From positions 372,001-436,000 of the forward strand of contig JARVKI010000025.1 in the NCBI GenBank assembly GCA_036674765.1: DNA of 64,000 nt, in the 5' to 3' direction. The stretch comes from Seiridium cupressi (taxonomy: Eukaryota > Ascomycota > Sordariomycetes > Amphisphaeriales > Sporocadaceae). Positions 12,034 to 24,303 of the stretch are shown in pieces (position 1 is the first letter of the stretch; each line of letters begins with the position of its first letter). Made by a program: the position numbers and the translations under genes. The notes under the pieces were generated by a model, which ran no database searches, had not been told where the DNA came from, and was given only the letters and a program-made list of their open reading frames with translations.

Positions 12034-13261
12034 CTAGCCAAAGTAAGCGCGGCTCCAATTGGACAAGAACCCATCCGTCCATCCCATGATGGAACCCGTG
12101 GCACCTACGGGAGTGACAGCACCTTGGCAAACCGTCGCAATTTCGAGACTGGGCTCCCTCCGAGACACCCAAAACCACCTCCAGCATGCCACTAGGAAGC
12201 CTGCTAGCCTCCAATAACCCATAAATCACATAGAATATCAGGATTGAAATTCCATAAAACATAGTGCACCACGGCCGCCTCATCTTGACCTGTCGCCACT
12301 TCGCGTGACTGTCAACGAGTATGAGCACAAGCATGTCCACAAGCTCTAGTATCAGAGATACAGTGAGGAAAGCCACAGTGCCGGTAAGCCACCCGGACTG
12401 CTTCTCGCCTGAGAGCATGATACAGCCTATGCCCTTGCTGGCGCTGCTAGAGACATCATGCATGTGGCAGTTGCCGTCGACAATAGCAAGAACAAAGCTT
12501 TCGAACATGGGAGAACACCAGGTAGATTGTAAGCCGTCTTTGATGGGGAGCCCTTGGACGGCGGACGCGAGGCCGATGACCTGGAGAACCACCAAGCCTA
12601 TGAAAAGTAGGAGGGAGAATATCACCATCAAGGCTTTGCCTCTCAGGCCTTTATCAGTGATGACCCCGCACTCTGTCATTTGGTCGTCTGAGTTGGACTC
12701 AATGCTCCTAACACGAGCCATGCTGGACTCCTTGAAAGCCTGCCATAGAGGTGTAAAGCCGCTGGTGTTCCCTGCCTTGGTCGTTTTCCTTTTGACGTCC
12801 TCCATTATGAGAAAAGCGAGTTGCATCACTGCCCCAATATCTAGTATGATCGTCAGGGGCGTCCAGACCAGGATCTCTTCTGGCCTTCGCTGGGTGCTCA
12901 GATAAGCTTCAACAGTCCAGGCAATACTGATGGCGGCCAGAACTAATGAGAGGACTTGGACCTTTTGCCAGCGCGCGACACGAATCAACACCACCGGCCC
13001 ATGAATTAGTAGCCATGCAGGAGCATATGGCCACGGAAGGATCGATCCCGCAGCTTCGGGGCGCAGATAGGTCCTTTCGGTGCAACTGGCATTTTTCTGA
13101 AGCGAGTCGTGGAATTGGTAGTACTGCGCTTCATGATGCGGAGCCCCGATTGAAGTGTTGGGCGCTACGAGACAATTTATATCGCAGGTTCTCTTCGGAA
13201 AATCGAGGAGAGATTGAGCTGAGAAATGATCGGCTAATCGGTATTCAGGACTATGTCTGCC
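12034..13261 (-). CDS. uncharacterised fungal multi-pass membrane protein, 5' end not resolved
   Basis: A polytopic membrane protein of unknown function. The frame is open from 13261 and reads through NTSIGAPHHEAQYY, CTERTYLRPEAAGS, LPWPYAPAWLLIHGP and VLIRVARWQKVQ. It then carries several hydrophobic segments, a lumenal-type CSPMFESFVLAIVDGNC block and SGEKQSGWLTGTVAFLTVSL. No in-frame ATG lies between the upstream stop (13262-13264) and the first conserved block, so a 5' exon is missing from my model. Near 12170-12220 the conserved reading passes to another frame that ends VCQGAVTPVGATGSIMGW and TDGFLSNWSRAYFG, then stop. No intron fits, so a one-base shift is likely. I recall related unnamed fungal proteins with this kind of C-terminus, but no function. 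Confidence 0.6.
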
Positions 13262-14869
13262 CTACAGTTGGAAATTCTGCCATGGAGATGTTTAGCTAGG
13301 TGGAGGTGCTTAATCATAACTTCTCCTTGAAACCAGCAAGTCTTTGCTATTTATCTAAGAAGAGATTGACTCCGTTCCAATCATTTTCTGGGGCTGGCCT
13401 GGCAAATATCCAGCAAATCATTCAATGCCAAGATCGTGGCGGTCAAGTGACTACCCCTGCCGCTAGTTTGAATGTCACAGTAAATACACATTAAAATAGG
13501 GAGCTGGAATGTGGTGGCTTATATCTCGCCACTTCCCCTCATTATTTCAGCCTTACGCCCAAGACATAAGAAGGATGTGCCGCCTCCAGGTGAAACACCT
13601 CTTTACCAAATACGGCATGGTGAGGACTTGTAAGTATTTCCTAACAAATAGTTACATATTTACATGAGAATAGTCTCGTGTTTATGTCAATATTGTATGT
13701 AATAATAGACTGGATGTTGCGGCATCACGTGGAGGCGGCCTGCACGCAGCGTCGGAGGTATGAATGACGCTGCAACTGCCACAGTTGTACCAGAATGGGC
13801 GGTGTCGATCATGTCCACCTTGGCATGTCTCTCTTGGTGCTACAGTACTTCAAAGAAACACGTAGGCCCGCCGGCGTGGTAGTGTGTTATATTTGGTTCT
13901 GCCCCACGTTAATACAGAGATGCACAAACGAAAAAGTCTTCCAATCCAAGTTGGGCAGAGGTTTTGAATGGTGGGTCTACAATTAAAACACCATATTTTA
14001 CATCCTGATATAATCTTTCGTTTTGTGGTGCGTTCAACTGGAATGGAATTCAAACAATGATCATATTCTGATCGCCTAATGATTGGAGACATATGGTTGC
14101 TTCTTTCTCGGTGAGCCACGTACTAGGCCATTCTATTTGGCATCCACCGTTGCCGACTAGTGTAGCCGATATATAGCGAGTAACAGTAAGATTCAGTACA
14201 CCGCCGACGTCACACACCGGTCAATTGATATAATGAAAAAGCCCCATCCCGGTCAACATGATCGAGGAGAACCAGCTACACGGCCCGGAGGCCTCTTCTA
14301 TCGATGTTTCAGGTGACTGGAGACGTGGCAAGAAGGCTTCTTGATATATTACCGCATGAGACCTATTTGTGGCGTAGTTGGGGAAGCTTTGCTAAGGCTC
14401 TTAGTGCGATCGTGACAGGGTACTAGGTGCCTTTTGTGCCACGAAAAGTGAGACTTGACCATGTATCCTGATGCTTATGTCCATACTAAATATGCCGTAT
14501 CAGTTCGATGTCCTTCCACATCTGCTTTGATGATTCTCTCCTGAAAGCCCTGATACATAGCACTGTATGTCTGACGGAAGAGCAGAGGCGAACACCGAAG
14601 TCTTCCGGGGGGCTACAACGAAGAGACATTCTACCGAATCTCTTGATTTGCCACTTCTTGCGCTTCACAAGTCATATTAAGCAGATACCGACAGTCCCGC
14701 TAAGTCCCGCCTGCTTTTCAAAGACTGGGAGGATGGGAAAATAAATAAGCTCGGGGCTGCACATAAGGGACACGATCGACCAGGAGTTCATATTACTCGA
14801 GATAAAACGCTGGTTATTTAATCGCACCCTAACAGTTGAATTGCGTTTGCAGGAATACACATCGCTACC
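13262..14869. other. intergenic, no recognisable gene
   Basis: Only short frames without domain signal. It probably holds the 5' exon or promoter of the membrane-protein gene and the 3' end of the GH35 gene. Confidence 0.4.
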
Positions 14870-16905
14870 TCATACACATACTAAGCAGTCAGGATCAGGT
14901 TTGTTGCCCCACGATCTTTCTGAAACGCCATACGCCACCATTGAAGTCGAGTTCATTTGCCATGGCTCCAACTCCAGAATCACCACATCATTTGGTTCTT
15001 CTGGATTTATGACGGAGCCAGGCAAGTATAAAGATTGCTGAGGGCCTACAAGCCAGTATCGTCCAAGGTGGAAGCCATTAACCCAGACATTGCCCTTGAC
15101 CCCGCTGGGCACCGTGATGAATGTATCAAGAGTCATCGACGAGTTGTACGTGATGGAAGGACCCATGAATGAGCCATGATAGAACATTGGCGAGTCCGTC
15201 GAACTGCCGTTGGAGATCTTTGATCCGTTGCATCCAACTGTCGGCAGCGAATCCAGTTGTATGGAATACATCTCCCAGTCGTTTAGGACCTGACCACCAA
15301 CGGAGACATCCCCTTTAACGCCCTTCCAAGGATCCTGGACATAATTTCTGTAAGGATTCCCCCGTGAATAATAATCCACTCGGCCGAGATTCTCAATGAG
15401 AAGCTGTAGCTTGTCGCCCGGCTGGAGTGAGACGCTGACATTTAGAGGATGCTGATATTGACTGTCCATGACACCAGCGATCTCATCGTTGACATAAACA
15501 AGGACGCGGTCGCGTGGACGATCACCAGGCTGGACAAACCCTTGAACAGTGGTATTCGCGGTATGTTCGTATAGAGTAAAGCCGTAGGACTGGCCCAGCG
15601 CTTCCATAGTGAGGGGTGAAGCTGCAGTCGTCTTCTCGCCTCGAGCGTCGAAAAGGCTTGTGGATGAGCATAGTGTGAACTGAGGAATCGATGATCTCGG
15701 CAGATTCGCTGGCGGCTCTGGCACACTGCCATTGGCAACGAATGGGAGGATTGCATCACGCATCTTGAAATACAAGTCTGTGGTGCGTCCCGTTTCGTCA
15801 ATCGGGGCACCGTAGTCGTAGGATGATGTGAAGACAGTGGTGCGGTTTTGCCACATGGCTCCGTTGTCGAATCCAAAATTGGTGCCTCCGTGGACCATGT
15901 AGAAGCTGATGGATGCGGAATAGTTCAAGAGGTGATAGGCAATATCGCTAACAAACCCAGCTACTGTGTCGGGATTGCCTACCGTGGTGTTGTGTGGATT
16001 GTGCGAGCCCCACTGGTCGGGTGCCCAAGTGTAATATTCTACAAGACGGGGGGATTAGCCTAGACTCCTGCACCCAACATGATGTATAATGACTTACCGC
16101 CATCCAGCAAAGGGCCAAGTTCTGACGGGTCCGTGATATACAGATCCCGCGCAGGCAGCGCCCAAGACCCGCCATCGATTTCCGCAAGTACATTGGGAAC
16201 CTCTCCACCTGCTAGCGTCCAGTCCACCCCACCATCATTAGTATATAGGGGAACTTCGAAGCTTTCTAGTAAGATGTCGCGCAGAGCAGCGGTATAGTTA
16301 TGGTTTTCGCCGAAAGACCCGTACTCATTCTCGACCTGCACCATGAGAATCGGCCCCCCACGTGAGACTTGAAGATCCGCGAATTCTGACGTTTCCGCAA
16401 GATTCACGATATACTTCCTGGTTTCTTCCAGAAACGGCGTATTGTTGGTCCGCACCACCATTCCCGGTATCTCGCTTAGCCAAGCTGGAAACCCTCCCCA
16501 TTCATGCTCGCCGCATACGTACGGCCCCGGTCGCAGCACTACGTTCAAGCCCTCTTCTTGAGCGATTCTGAAGTAGCTCGCTATGTCATTCTGTGGCTGG
16601 TCAGAGAGCCAGACCCCTTGTGTGGGCTCCAGGTTGTTCCAGAAGATGTAGGAGAAGATGGTGTTTAGGCCCATTGCTCTAGCTTTCGATAACCTATCCC
16701 TCCAGTACTGGTAGGGAATGCGCTGAGGGTCCATCTGACCCCCAATAATAGTGTATGGCTCGCCATGGAGCAAGAAGGACTCATTGCTATAGGTGAAGGC
16801 GGGCAAATCTGCTGTGATTGTCGGCGACGGGCTGGAAATCACTTGCTCTGCCCTTGTGGCAGCGACACCAACCGTAAGGGCCGCAATAATCCAAGAAGCA
16901 AGCAT
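14870..16905 (-). CDS. secreted GH35 beta-galactosidase
   Basis: Exo-acting beta-galactosidase that removes terminal beta-linked galactose. Two exons (16905-16098 and 16038-14870) with a 59 bp GT-AG intron give 658 residues. Residues 1-19 form a signal peptide (hydrophobic core, then ATRA). The TIM-barrel signature is complete: HGEPYTIIGGQMDPQRIPY (47-65), acid/base Glu194 in QVENEYGS, nucleophile Glu270 in GEYYTWAPDQWG, and FYMVHGGTNFGF after it. The acid/base and nucleophile spacing matches lysosomal GLB1-type enzymes, and the length is also closer to that type than to the roughly 1000-residue fungal lacA-type enzymes, so a beta-1,3-galactosidase activity is possible. Many N-glycosylation sequons are present. 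It is transcribed away from the GH29 gene and is part of a three-enzyme glycan-degrading cluster. No disruptions. Confidence 0.93.
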
Positions 16906-17971
16906 GATTTCAAGCTTCTAAGGATTACTCGCTTGCGTACTCGAATTGTTGCAAGTCGTCGACAACCATATGTATCATGTCGTCGAATCCAGCAACCATG
17001 GTCCTGTTATTATCAATCACCACGGAGCCAAGATAGGTGGCCGCGAACTCCGGGTATTGGTGCACGGATAGTAAAAAGGTAGATCCCCCTTGAGCATATG
17101 AATGGAATTCCACGAATGGCAGTCTAGTGACTGGCAATTGTCTTGGAGAGCGCTTCTCGGATCTCGTGTTGCCATGTGTTACATCGGTTAGACAGTGAAC
17201 GTTGTGAATCTTGCATTGTAGCATGTGGGTCAAGTGCAACCTAATGGACATCTAACTAGGTCATGGCTTCCACGAGCCGACGGAGAGGAACGGACACAAC
17301 ATATAGCAGCCATGGCGCATTAGAGGCAAGCGGGGTCCGTTGGAGTACGCATGATCGGCGAGGGGAAGCCGTTGAAAGACATTGCACTAGACTGAGTGGA
17401 TCGCAGCGACCTGCAGTGGTGTTGATAAAGACGAAAGAAACCTCGTCACCAATCGAAGAGGCCAGGGTCGAATTGGTTAAAGTAGCATTGTGCAAGGGAG
17501 AGATCGCTGATGCAGCTGCTAGCTACAGACGTTGGGCGGGGTAGATAAGTCGCTAGCATGCGCTGTTCTGCCGACCAACCTGATATAACGTTGCAATATC
17601 GCTTGTCTAGATTGATGTCATCGTAAGTTGAGGGAACATTTTCACATTACACTGATGGGAAGTTGGTATGCGAGATTGCCAAGGCCCAAGACTTCTGTCA
17701 CCGTGCTTTAAGGCCCTCGTCGGCTGATTGGGGCGCGAATTGGACTTTCAGCGCTGCAGCTAGCGCTAAGCTGCAAGAAGCTTCAACTAGCATGTCTCGG
17801 GAACTGCCCTGATCGCTAAATGTATTTCAGAAACGGCCGATATTGCAATATGTATGTATAGCCATGTGTTATGCGCACCCGCAAGAAAGAGCTGAAATCG
17901 CCGAGGAGGACAGTTTTCGAAGGGTCAACTGCTTGTTGAAAGCTTCTTACCAAGTCTTAATCATCCCAGCC
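16906..17971. promoter_or_regulatory. shared upstream region of GH35 and GH29 genes
   Basis: About 1.07 kb separates two divergently transcribed glycosidase genes, so it must hold both promoters. Two minus-strand open frames lie inside (16925-17251, 108 codons; 17256-17495, 79 codons). Neither has a recognisable domain or splice partner. They could be a relic or a small unknown gene. I could not pick out an operator with confidence. Confidence 0.45.
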
Positions 17972-20549
17972 ATGATGAAACATCTCAATCTAGTGAAATG
18001 TCTGGTGACTCTGCTTTCGCTTGGTCAAGCGCAGGTGCTAAACCCTCTTTACACGTCAATCCAATATTCAGATGTCGTCACAAAGTCCCTGGAAATAACC
18101 AGTATCCTCAATAATAGAGCATTTGGCTGGACACCAGGAGATGCTGATTTTGATGGTAGCCAAAGTAAGAATCCAATCCATGGTCATCCTCGGTCAACAC
18201 AGCTTAACAATATCCAGACTCCTATCCGGCGCAGTATCATCCTGGCAGCAATCTGAGTTATGGTGGGGTTCAGTACCACCTGTTCGGCTACAGTAATGGC
18301 AGCAATGACAACTTCGTTGCTCAAGGACAAATTCTCGCAATTCCGTCAGGGAGATACTCCAGCGTGCACGTCCTTGCTGCAGCGGAGTCGGGGGCCGCTG
18401 GCGGGTACATCACAGCGAACTACACTGATGGATCGACGACGTCGAGGGAGATATCGGCCCCTCCCTGGTGGCTGTGGGCATTTCCATCAGGCGGAGACAT
18501 CGTTATGCCGTTCTACTACACCAACGAATCCACGAATTACAACAAGTCCAACATATTTCAGAGCACGTCATGGCTTGACTCCAGCAAGGATCTCACGGCT
18601 TTGGAGATGCCGAACTCTAGTGCTAGCAACAGGTTACACATCTTCGCCGTGTCATTATCTCCCGCGCCGTTGAGCGGGAACGCCACAGAGCCGCATTTGG
18701 AAGTCCAATATGCGAGGTCGACGAAAAAACATGCAGACTCCGCAACTACGCAGGTCTACGAAGTCACGGTCAGCAACGTGGACGAACAGGCATGGGTTAC
18801 AGCGAATGACAGTGTGGAAGTCAGCATCGAATCCACCGGCGTGTCTACGGTCAAGCCAGGACTCATCAAACGGCTTCGACCAGGAGACCGCGTAACCGTT
18901 CAGGTCGTGGTGGAGAACAAAGAAGGCATCGACCAAGGCACGAAGGGTGTGGCGACAGCACGTCTCAAGTCTAAGTCAGTCGATGCAAGCCATGACTTCG
19001 AGGCTACTTTCGGTATCGGCCCATATGAGGCAACATATGAATCCATCTATACGCACGAGAGTCCGGATTGGTATAATGATGCGAAATTCGGAATATTCAT
19101 TCATTGGGGACTCTACTCAATCCCTGCCTGGGTAAGCTTACAACAACGCCCGTCAAACAGCGTCGCAGTATTCAATCTGACATATTCTTCTTAGGGAAAT
19201 GCCGGAGGAAATGAGACATATGCTGAATGGTAAGTCCACCCGTCTTCCTAGCTTTCGATCATGCATTCACTGTTTCAGGTACTGGTGGGACATGAATGAC
19301 GGACCAAACACTTCTGACCGGACGTATGAATATCACCTTTCCAATTATGGTCCCAACTTTACCTATGACGACTTCATACCTCATTTTACCGCAGCGGCAT
19401 ACAACGCGCGAGAATGGGTCGACCTTTTTGCTGACTCTGGTGCGACCTACTTCGTTCAGGTGTCTAAACACCATGATGGTTATGCATTATTCGATCTCCC
19501 AGCGAACGTAAGTCAGCGGACATCGGTCGCACAGTATCCGCACCGCGACTTCATCAAGGAGATCTTCGATGCAGCCGCAGAGTACCAGCCCCAGCTCCAT
19601 CGCGCGGCGTACTACAGTCTTCCCGAGTGGTTCCATCAGGACTATGCGCCCTACGCATTCGGACGGTGGCCCGGCCATAATTCTACTAACCCCTTCACGG
19701 ACGCCACCCTACCATACACAGGATACGTGCATGTCGAGGACTACCTGAGGGACCTGGTGCTGCCGGAGATGCAGACTCTTGCCGCTCTGGGAGGTGAGAT
19801 CATGTGGTGCGATATTGGCGGTCCTAACCTCACAGCCGAGTTTGCGGCACAATGGTACAATGAAGCACTGGCACAGAACAGACAGGTCGCGATGAACAAT
19901 CGCTGCGGGCTGCCGGGAGATTTCGACACGCCTGAGTATAGTACCCTCTCCGCCGCACAGAAGAGGAAGTGGGAAAGTAATGCCGGCAGTAAGATCCCAC
20001 AGCCTCTTGCCCCGGATCAATCACTAATGCTCTTCAGTGGACCCATACAGCTATGGTTACAATCGTGCCACGCCTTCGTCGCAGTATATGAATGCGAGTA
20101 CCATCGTGACGAGTCTCGTTGATATTGTGAGTAAGAACGGCAATTACCTCTTAGACATCGGACCCACAGGCAATGGGAGTATACTCGACATAGAAGCTCG
20201 ACATCTCCGCGATGCCGGAGCGTGGATCAAAGACCACAGCGAAGCCGTCTTCAACACCACAAGCTGGTTCATCGCAGCAGAGGAAGGAGAGGACGTAAGG
20301 TTCACAACGACGGTGGACGCGTTCTACATACTGGTTATGAACCAGGTGAACGGTTCGTTGACTTTGACAAGCCAAATTCCCTGGCTCGACGGGGATGAAG
20401 TCACTGTGGTTGGCGGAAGCTTGGATGGAACGGTGGTACCTAGCGCGTCTACGACAGTCGATGGGCAGCTAGCTCTCTTCTTGAACATAAGTGAGGCAGT
20501 ACAGGAAGCCGATAGGTGGACGTGGGTGTTCAAGGTTAGCTACGATTAA
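17972..20549 (+). CDS. secreted GH29 alpha-L-fucosidase
   Basis: Retaining exo-alpha-L-fucosidase that removes terminal fucose from glycans. Five exons join in phase: 17972-18164, 18218-19131, 19195-19229 (35 bp), 19279-19988 and 20038-20549, giving 787 residues. I chose the ATG at 17972 because a signal peptide follows directly (hydrophobic LVTLLSLGQAQ); an in-frame upstream ATG at 17843 would add a hydrophilic leader. Residues 40-350 form an N-terminal beta-rich region (QILAIPSGRYSSVHVLAAAE). The GH29 barrel begins near WYNDAKFGIFIHWGLYSIPA. Catalytic landmarks are KHHDGYALF (His445-His446) and the nucleophile Asp559 in IMWCDIGGPN. ASTIVTSLVDIVSKNGNYLL and LDIGPTGNG close the barrel, followed by a C-terminal beta domain. 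No frameshifts. Confidence 0.93.
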
Positions 20550-21279
20550 AGCGCTATTCACTTTGTAACTTAGTAAATGTAACAGCTATTATGATCCGTG
20601 TCACGTTCATGTGTAGTCCCGCTCTCGGCCAATGACGGCCTTCAGTTCTGGAGGATCTATTATACCCTGAGCCAAGATGAATTGAGTATAAAATGTACAT
20701 TGCATATGTCAGACTATTCAGAGGGAAAGACATAGCTCATTGCACCACCAAGACAAGCGAGGGGTTGACCCGTCAGGCTTATCCACAGAGATACGGATCA
20801 TTCCGCATGCTCCGGCTCAACAGAAGGCATCGCAACCGTGCTAAAGAGACCCGCAAGATAGGTAACAAGGGGTGCGATATCTGGTAATCCCAGATCAGGC
20901 GATAGTGGAATCTTAAAGAGCAGGGTCGTTGAGGTTGTAGCGATAAGAATCATACCCAAGCGTCCTGCCCACCCCGCCTGGAGGTCCACAGACGGCACGT
21001 CCTCTCCGCAACAGCCATTGGCCAATCAGCCGACAGCGATCGGCAAAGTGATCGCCCAGTAACGTTACCAAGCCATGCAGCTAAAGAGGAGGTCCTCTTC
21101 ATTGCCGTGATAGTGGCAGATATACCTGACCAGTCCGTGTTGCGTCATACATAGTATGTATTCGATATCCCATTCAAATGCCCCCCAGCTGCGACCCGGA
21201 ACACACGTGAGCAGCCTATAACGCGCCGCCTGCGTCAGAAACGTTCTTCCACGGTCCAGGCCATTCAGACAGTATCATA
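20550..21279. other. intergenic between GH29 and GH20
   Basis: No gene is supported. A minus-strand frame of 75 codons (20798-21025) begins at a TTG and has one hydrophobic stretch, with no family match. The GH20 promoter must lie at the right end. Confidence 0.45.
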
Positions 21280-23742
21280 ATGAAGGGTACGCAAGCAGTT
21301 ATGGGAGGTCTCATTGGTATGCAGATGGAACCCTTACTTGCCATTGTATGAACACGCTAACACAGTACTTCAGGGGTAGCCCAATCGAGTGTGTTCCTAC
21401 CGGGCATTCCCACCGTACCGTTCCAAAGTGTAACAAATGGAACTTTCAGTCTTGCGGATGTCAAGAGTATCATTGTGGACTCGCGGTATGTGGACTCTGT
21501 TGATGAGGATGGGCAGACCTTGATACCGCCCACGCTCTACGAGTTCGCCACGGTGTTCGCGGATGACTTGCAAAAGGTCGTTGATGTGTCGGTCGACATT
21601 GTCAACGGGACGAACTATTCCAATGGGAGCATCTTCCTCACTCTTGGCGAGGCTGGCAGCTACCTCGATGCCGCGGGGCGTGAAACATCCGAAGGCTACA
21701 GCCTGGAGGTCAGCCAGTCCGGCGTCACAGTCGCCGGTGCATCGCCACTCGGCGTTTGGTGGGGCACCCGTACAATCCTCCAGCAAGGTCTCCTCTCCCT
21801 GGAAGATGCGGACACACCGTCACTGATGTTCGGTTCCGGCCTCGACGTCCCGGGTTGGTCTACACGCGGCATGATGCTTGATGGCGGCCGCCACTACTAC
21901 CCGGCCGACTTCTTGGTCGAGCTCTGCAGCTACATGTCCTTCTTCAAGCAGAACATACTGCATCTTCACCTCAGCGATAACTTGTACAATAACGCGAATT
22001 ATACGTACGAGCAGTCCATGGAGTTGTATGCGCGCTTCCGCTTGTGGAGTGATGACCCAGCAGTTGCTGGGCTCAACCTCTATGCGAACGAGTCGTACGA
22101 TCAGTCGACGTTCGACTCTATTCAATCCGAATGCGCATTGCGAGGAGTGACTGTGATCCCCGAAATAGAAGCGCCGGGACATGCTTTGGTGATCACCCAA
22201 TGGAAGCCGGAACTCGGTTTGGAGGACGATATCAGTTTGTTGAACATCTCACATCCTGAAACCATCCCAACCATGAAGGCGATCTGGGCCACTTTCCTGC
22301 CATGGTTTCATTCGAAGGTTGTGTCAATCGGCGCTGATGAGTACCTGGGTCCCGAATCGGACTATAACGACTTCGTAAACGCCATGGATTCTTTCATTGG
22401 AACGACGAGCGGAAAGTTGATGCGCATTTGGGGAACGTTCCCGCCAATCTGGTAAGTCTAACACTAGCTTCACTCTTGCTCCTATAATGCTAACCTGTTT
22501 TAGTGAGTTTCCGCGCTTTGAGACGAATCACATGCCTCGTGCTGATGGCGAGTTTGAAAATCCAATACTGACATAAAACTAGACAATTCAACTTGGACAA
22601 ATGTGTATCCAAACGTGGTAAGTAATGCATCCCGTAATTAGCTATCGCTCCGCCTATACCTTGCCTCGGCCTTGCAGGTTTTGATCACCTTAGTAGTGCT
22701 GGTATACTGACGTGAGCCGAAATAGTCTGTGCAACACTGGGAGTATTTCGAGGACAACCCATACTACGACTACATCAAGAACAACTACTCAGTGGTCAAC
22801 TCAAACGACGACTTCTACATCGTCAACAAGTTCGCCCCACCCGGAGGATACCTAAACACTATCAACCTGACCAAGACTTTCCATGGATCACCTGAAGGAG
22901 GATACTGGAGACCGAATATCTTCGATCAACATAATGCGACCAACAACCCGGATGCTTCGGATCCCTACGCACTCGGTTCTATCGTACCGCTCTGGAACGA
23001 CTATGGCGCCAATGCCAGCGTGTACTCCGAGGCGTACTACGCCTGGCGCGAGGGCATTCCCGCGCTGGCGGACAAGCAATGGGGCGGCAACGTCAGCGAT
23101 ACGGAGTTCCCGTCGCTTTTCAGTGTCCTACGGCCGAAGGTCCCAGGACAGAACCTAGAGCGCACAATACCCTCCTTGACGGATGTCATCCTCAACTACA
23201 CGCTGAGCGGGTCGAACTACTCGTTCTCAGGCTCCATCGCTGACACTTCCGGAAACTCCTACACAGCGCAGAGCGACTGCGCATCTACCAACAATGGTAC
23301 CGGAAAGCCAGCACTTTCCCTCTCGTCTGGCTGTAGTATCACCACCCCCTTGGACTCCAAGGGACGCGAGTACACCTTGACACTGTCCCTACAGGTTGAC
23401 TCGTTAACCGACTCGACCAACGCGACCATCCTGACCGGGCGTGACTCTTCCCTCATGCTGACCCCTAACATCACTTTGTTCGCCGGTGGGAACTACTTCC
23501 GCCTGAATGAAACCGTGCCGCAGGGCGAGTGGTTCGACCTGTCGATCATCGGCCGAGGCAACCGCACGTACGCGGCACTTGATGACGGAGAGGAGATGGA
23601 GTTCCTCACGGCGATGGGTATCAACGGTATCTATCACCACTGGGCTGAGATAGCTATTGAAGCTCCACTGAAGACCATCGGAGGACCGAGTAGTGGATGG
23701 AGTGGCTTGTTTGGAGGTTTGGTTTTGACTTCGGTGGCCTGA
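21280..23742 (+). CDS. secreted GH20 beta-N-acetylhexosaminidase
   Basis: Removes terminal GlcNAc or GalNAc by substrate-assisted catalysis. My model has five exons: 21280-21316, 21374-22451, 22504-22538, 22583-22617 and 22726-23742, giving 733 residues. The first exon encodes a signal peptide that continues after a 57 bp intron. A GH20b-type N-domain is followed by the barrel: LGVWWGTRTILQQGL, STRGMMLDGGRHYYP, FKQNILHLHLSDN, VIPEIEAPGHA, and the catalytic pair Asp334-Glu335 in SIGADEYLGP. VQHWEYFEDNPYYDYIKNNY and PLWNDYGANASVYSEAYYAW follow. The last 200 residues look like a concanavalin-like sandwich domain. The two 35 bp internal exons are the uncertain part: the intron between them is only 44 bp, and skipping the first would give a stop. 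The rest is firm. Confidence 0.9.
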
Positions 23743-24303
23743 GATCGAGGTCCCTATAGCCAACTTCGGTAGCTGTGAAAATAAACTCAGGGTATCTTCT
23801 GTGATGATGAATCCCATTGTGCTACGTTCAAGTGTTCAATTAAACCTGCAGCTCATCTGGGAATACAGATGCTGTTAGATGACTAGTCGCTAGAATGGTC
23901 AAGCGCCGCGACTCTAGCTCGCGCTGCCTTCATCGTACTTGAAGGAGAGGCACATATCCGGCGAACTCGTGACTAGGTCTCTCGGATGAGTGTGACCATA
24001 TTCTGCCACGTACGGGGGGCAATGAATATATGGTTGTTCTTTCTCGCCCTTGTAGTCGAAAATGCCGGGAACTAATGAAAATATTGTATATTTGCTGGTA
24101 GTACTTGATTTCACCAACATCCTACCACTTCAAGAGAAACCGGAGTTTCGGTGCACGTTGAAGAGCTTCCATATCGTGATAGTCCAATCCGCATCAATAC
24201 ACGATCGCCCATCTATAAACGCCAATCCAATGCTACCCACCCAGAATCCATGTCGCCCTTGATCGATGTACAGTGTTGAACATTTAGAAGGCCATTGTGC
24301 AAT
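23743..24303. other. intergenic
   Basis: No gene is assigned. On the minus strand a short coding-like stretch around 24150-24270 (GFWVGSIGLAFIDG) and another frame at 23914-24120 are seen without start or family match, so a small relic is possible. Confidence 0.35.

Noticed and set aside
12321..12905. 194-codon plus-strand frame
   Set aside because: Shadow of the minus-strand membrane-protein gene; no domain of its own.
22504..22582. Possibility that the GH20 gene is truncated by a stop after GTFPPI
   Set aside because: A small-exon model restores phase into the conserved downstream block, so truncation is not needed.
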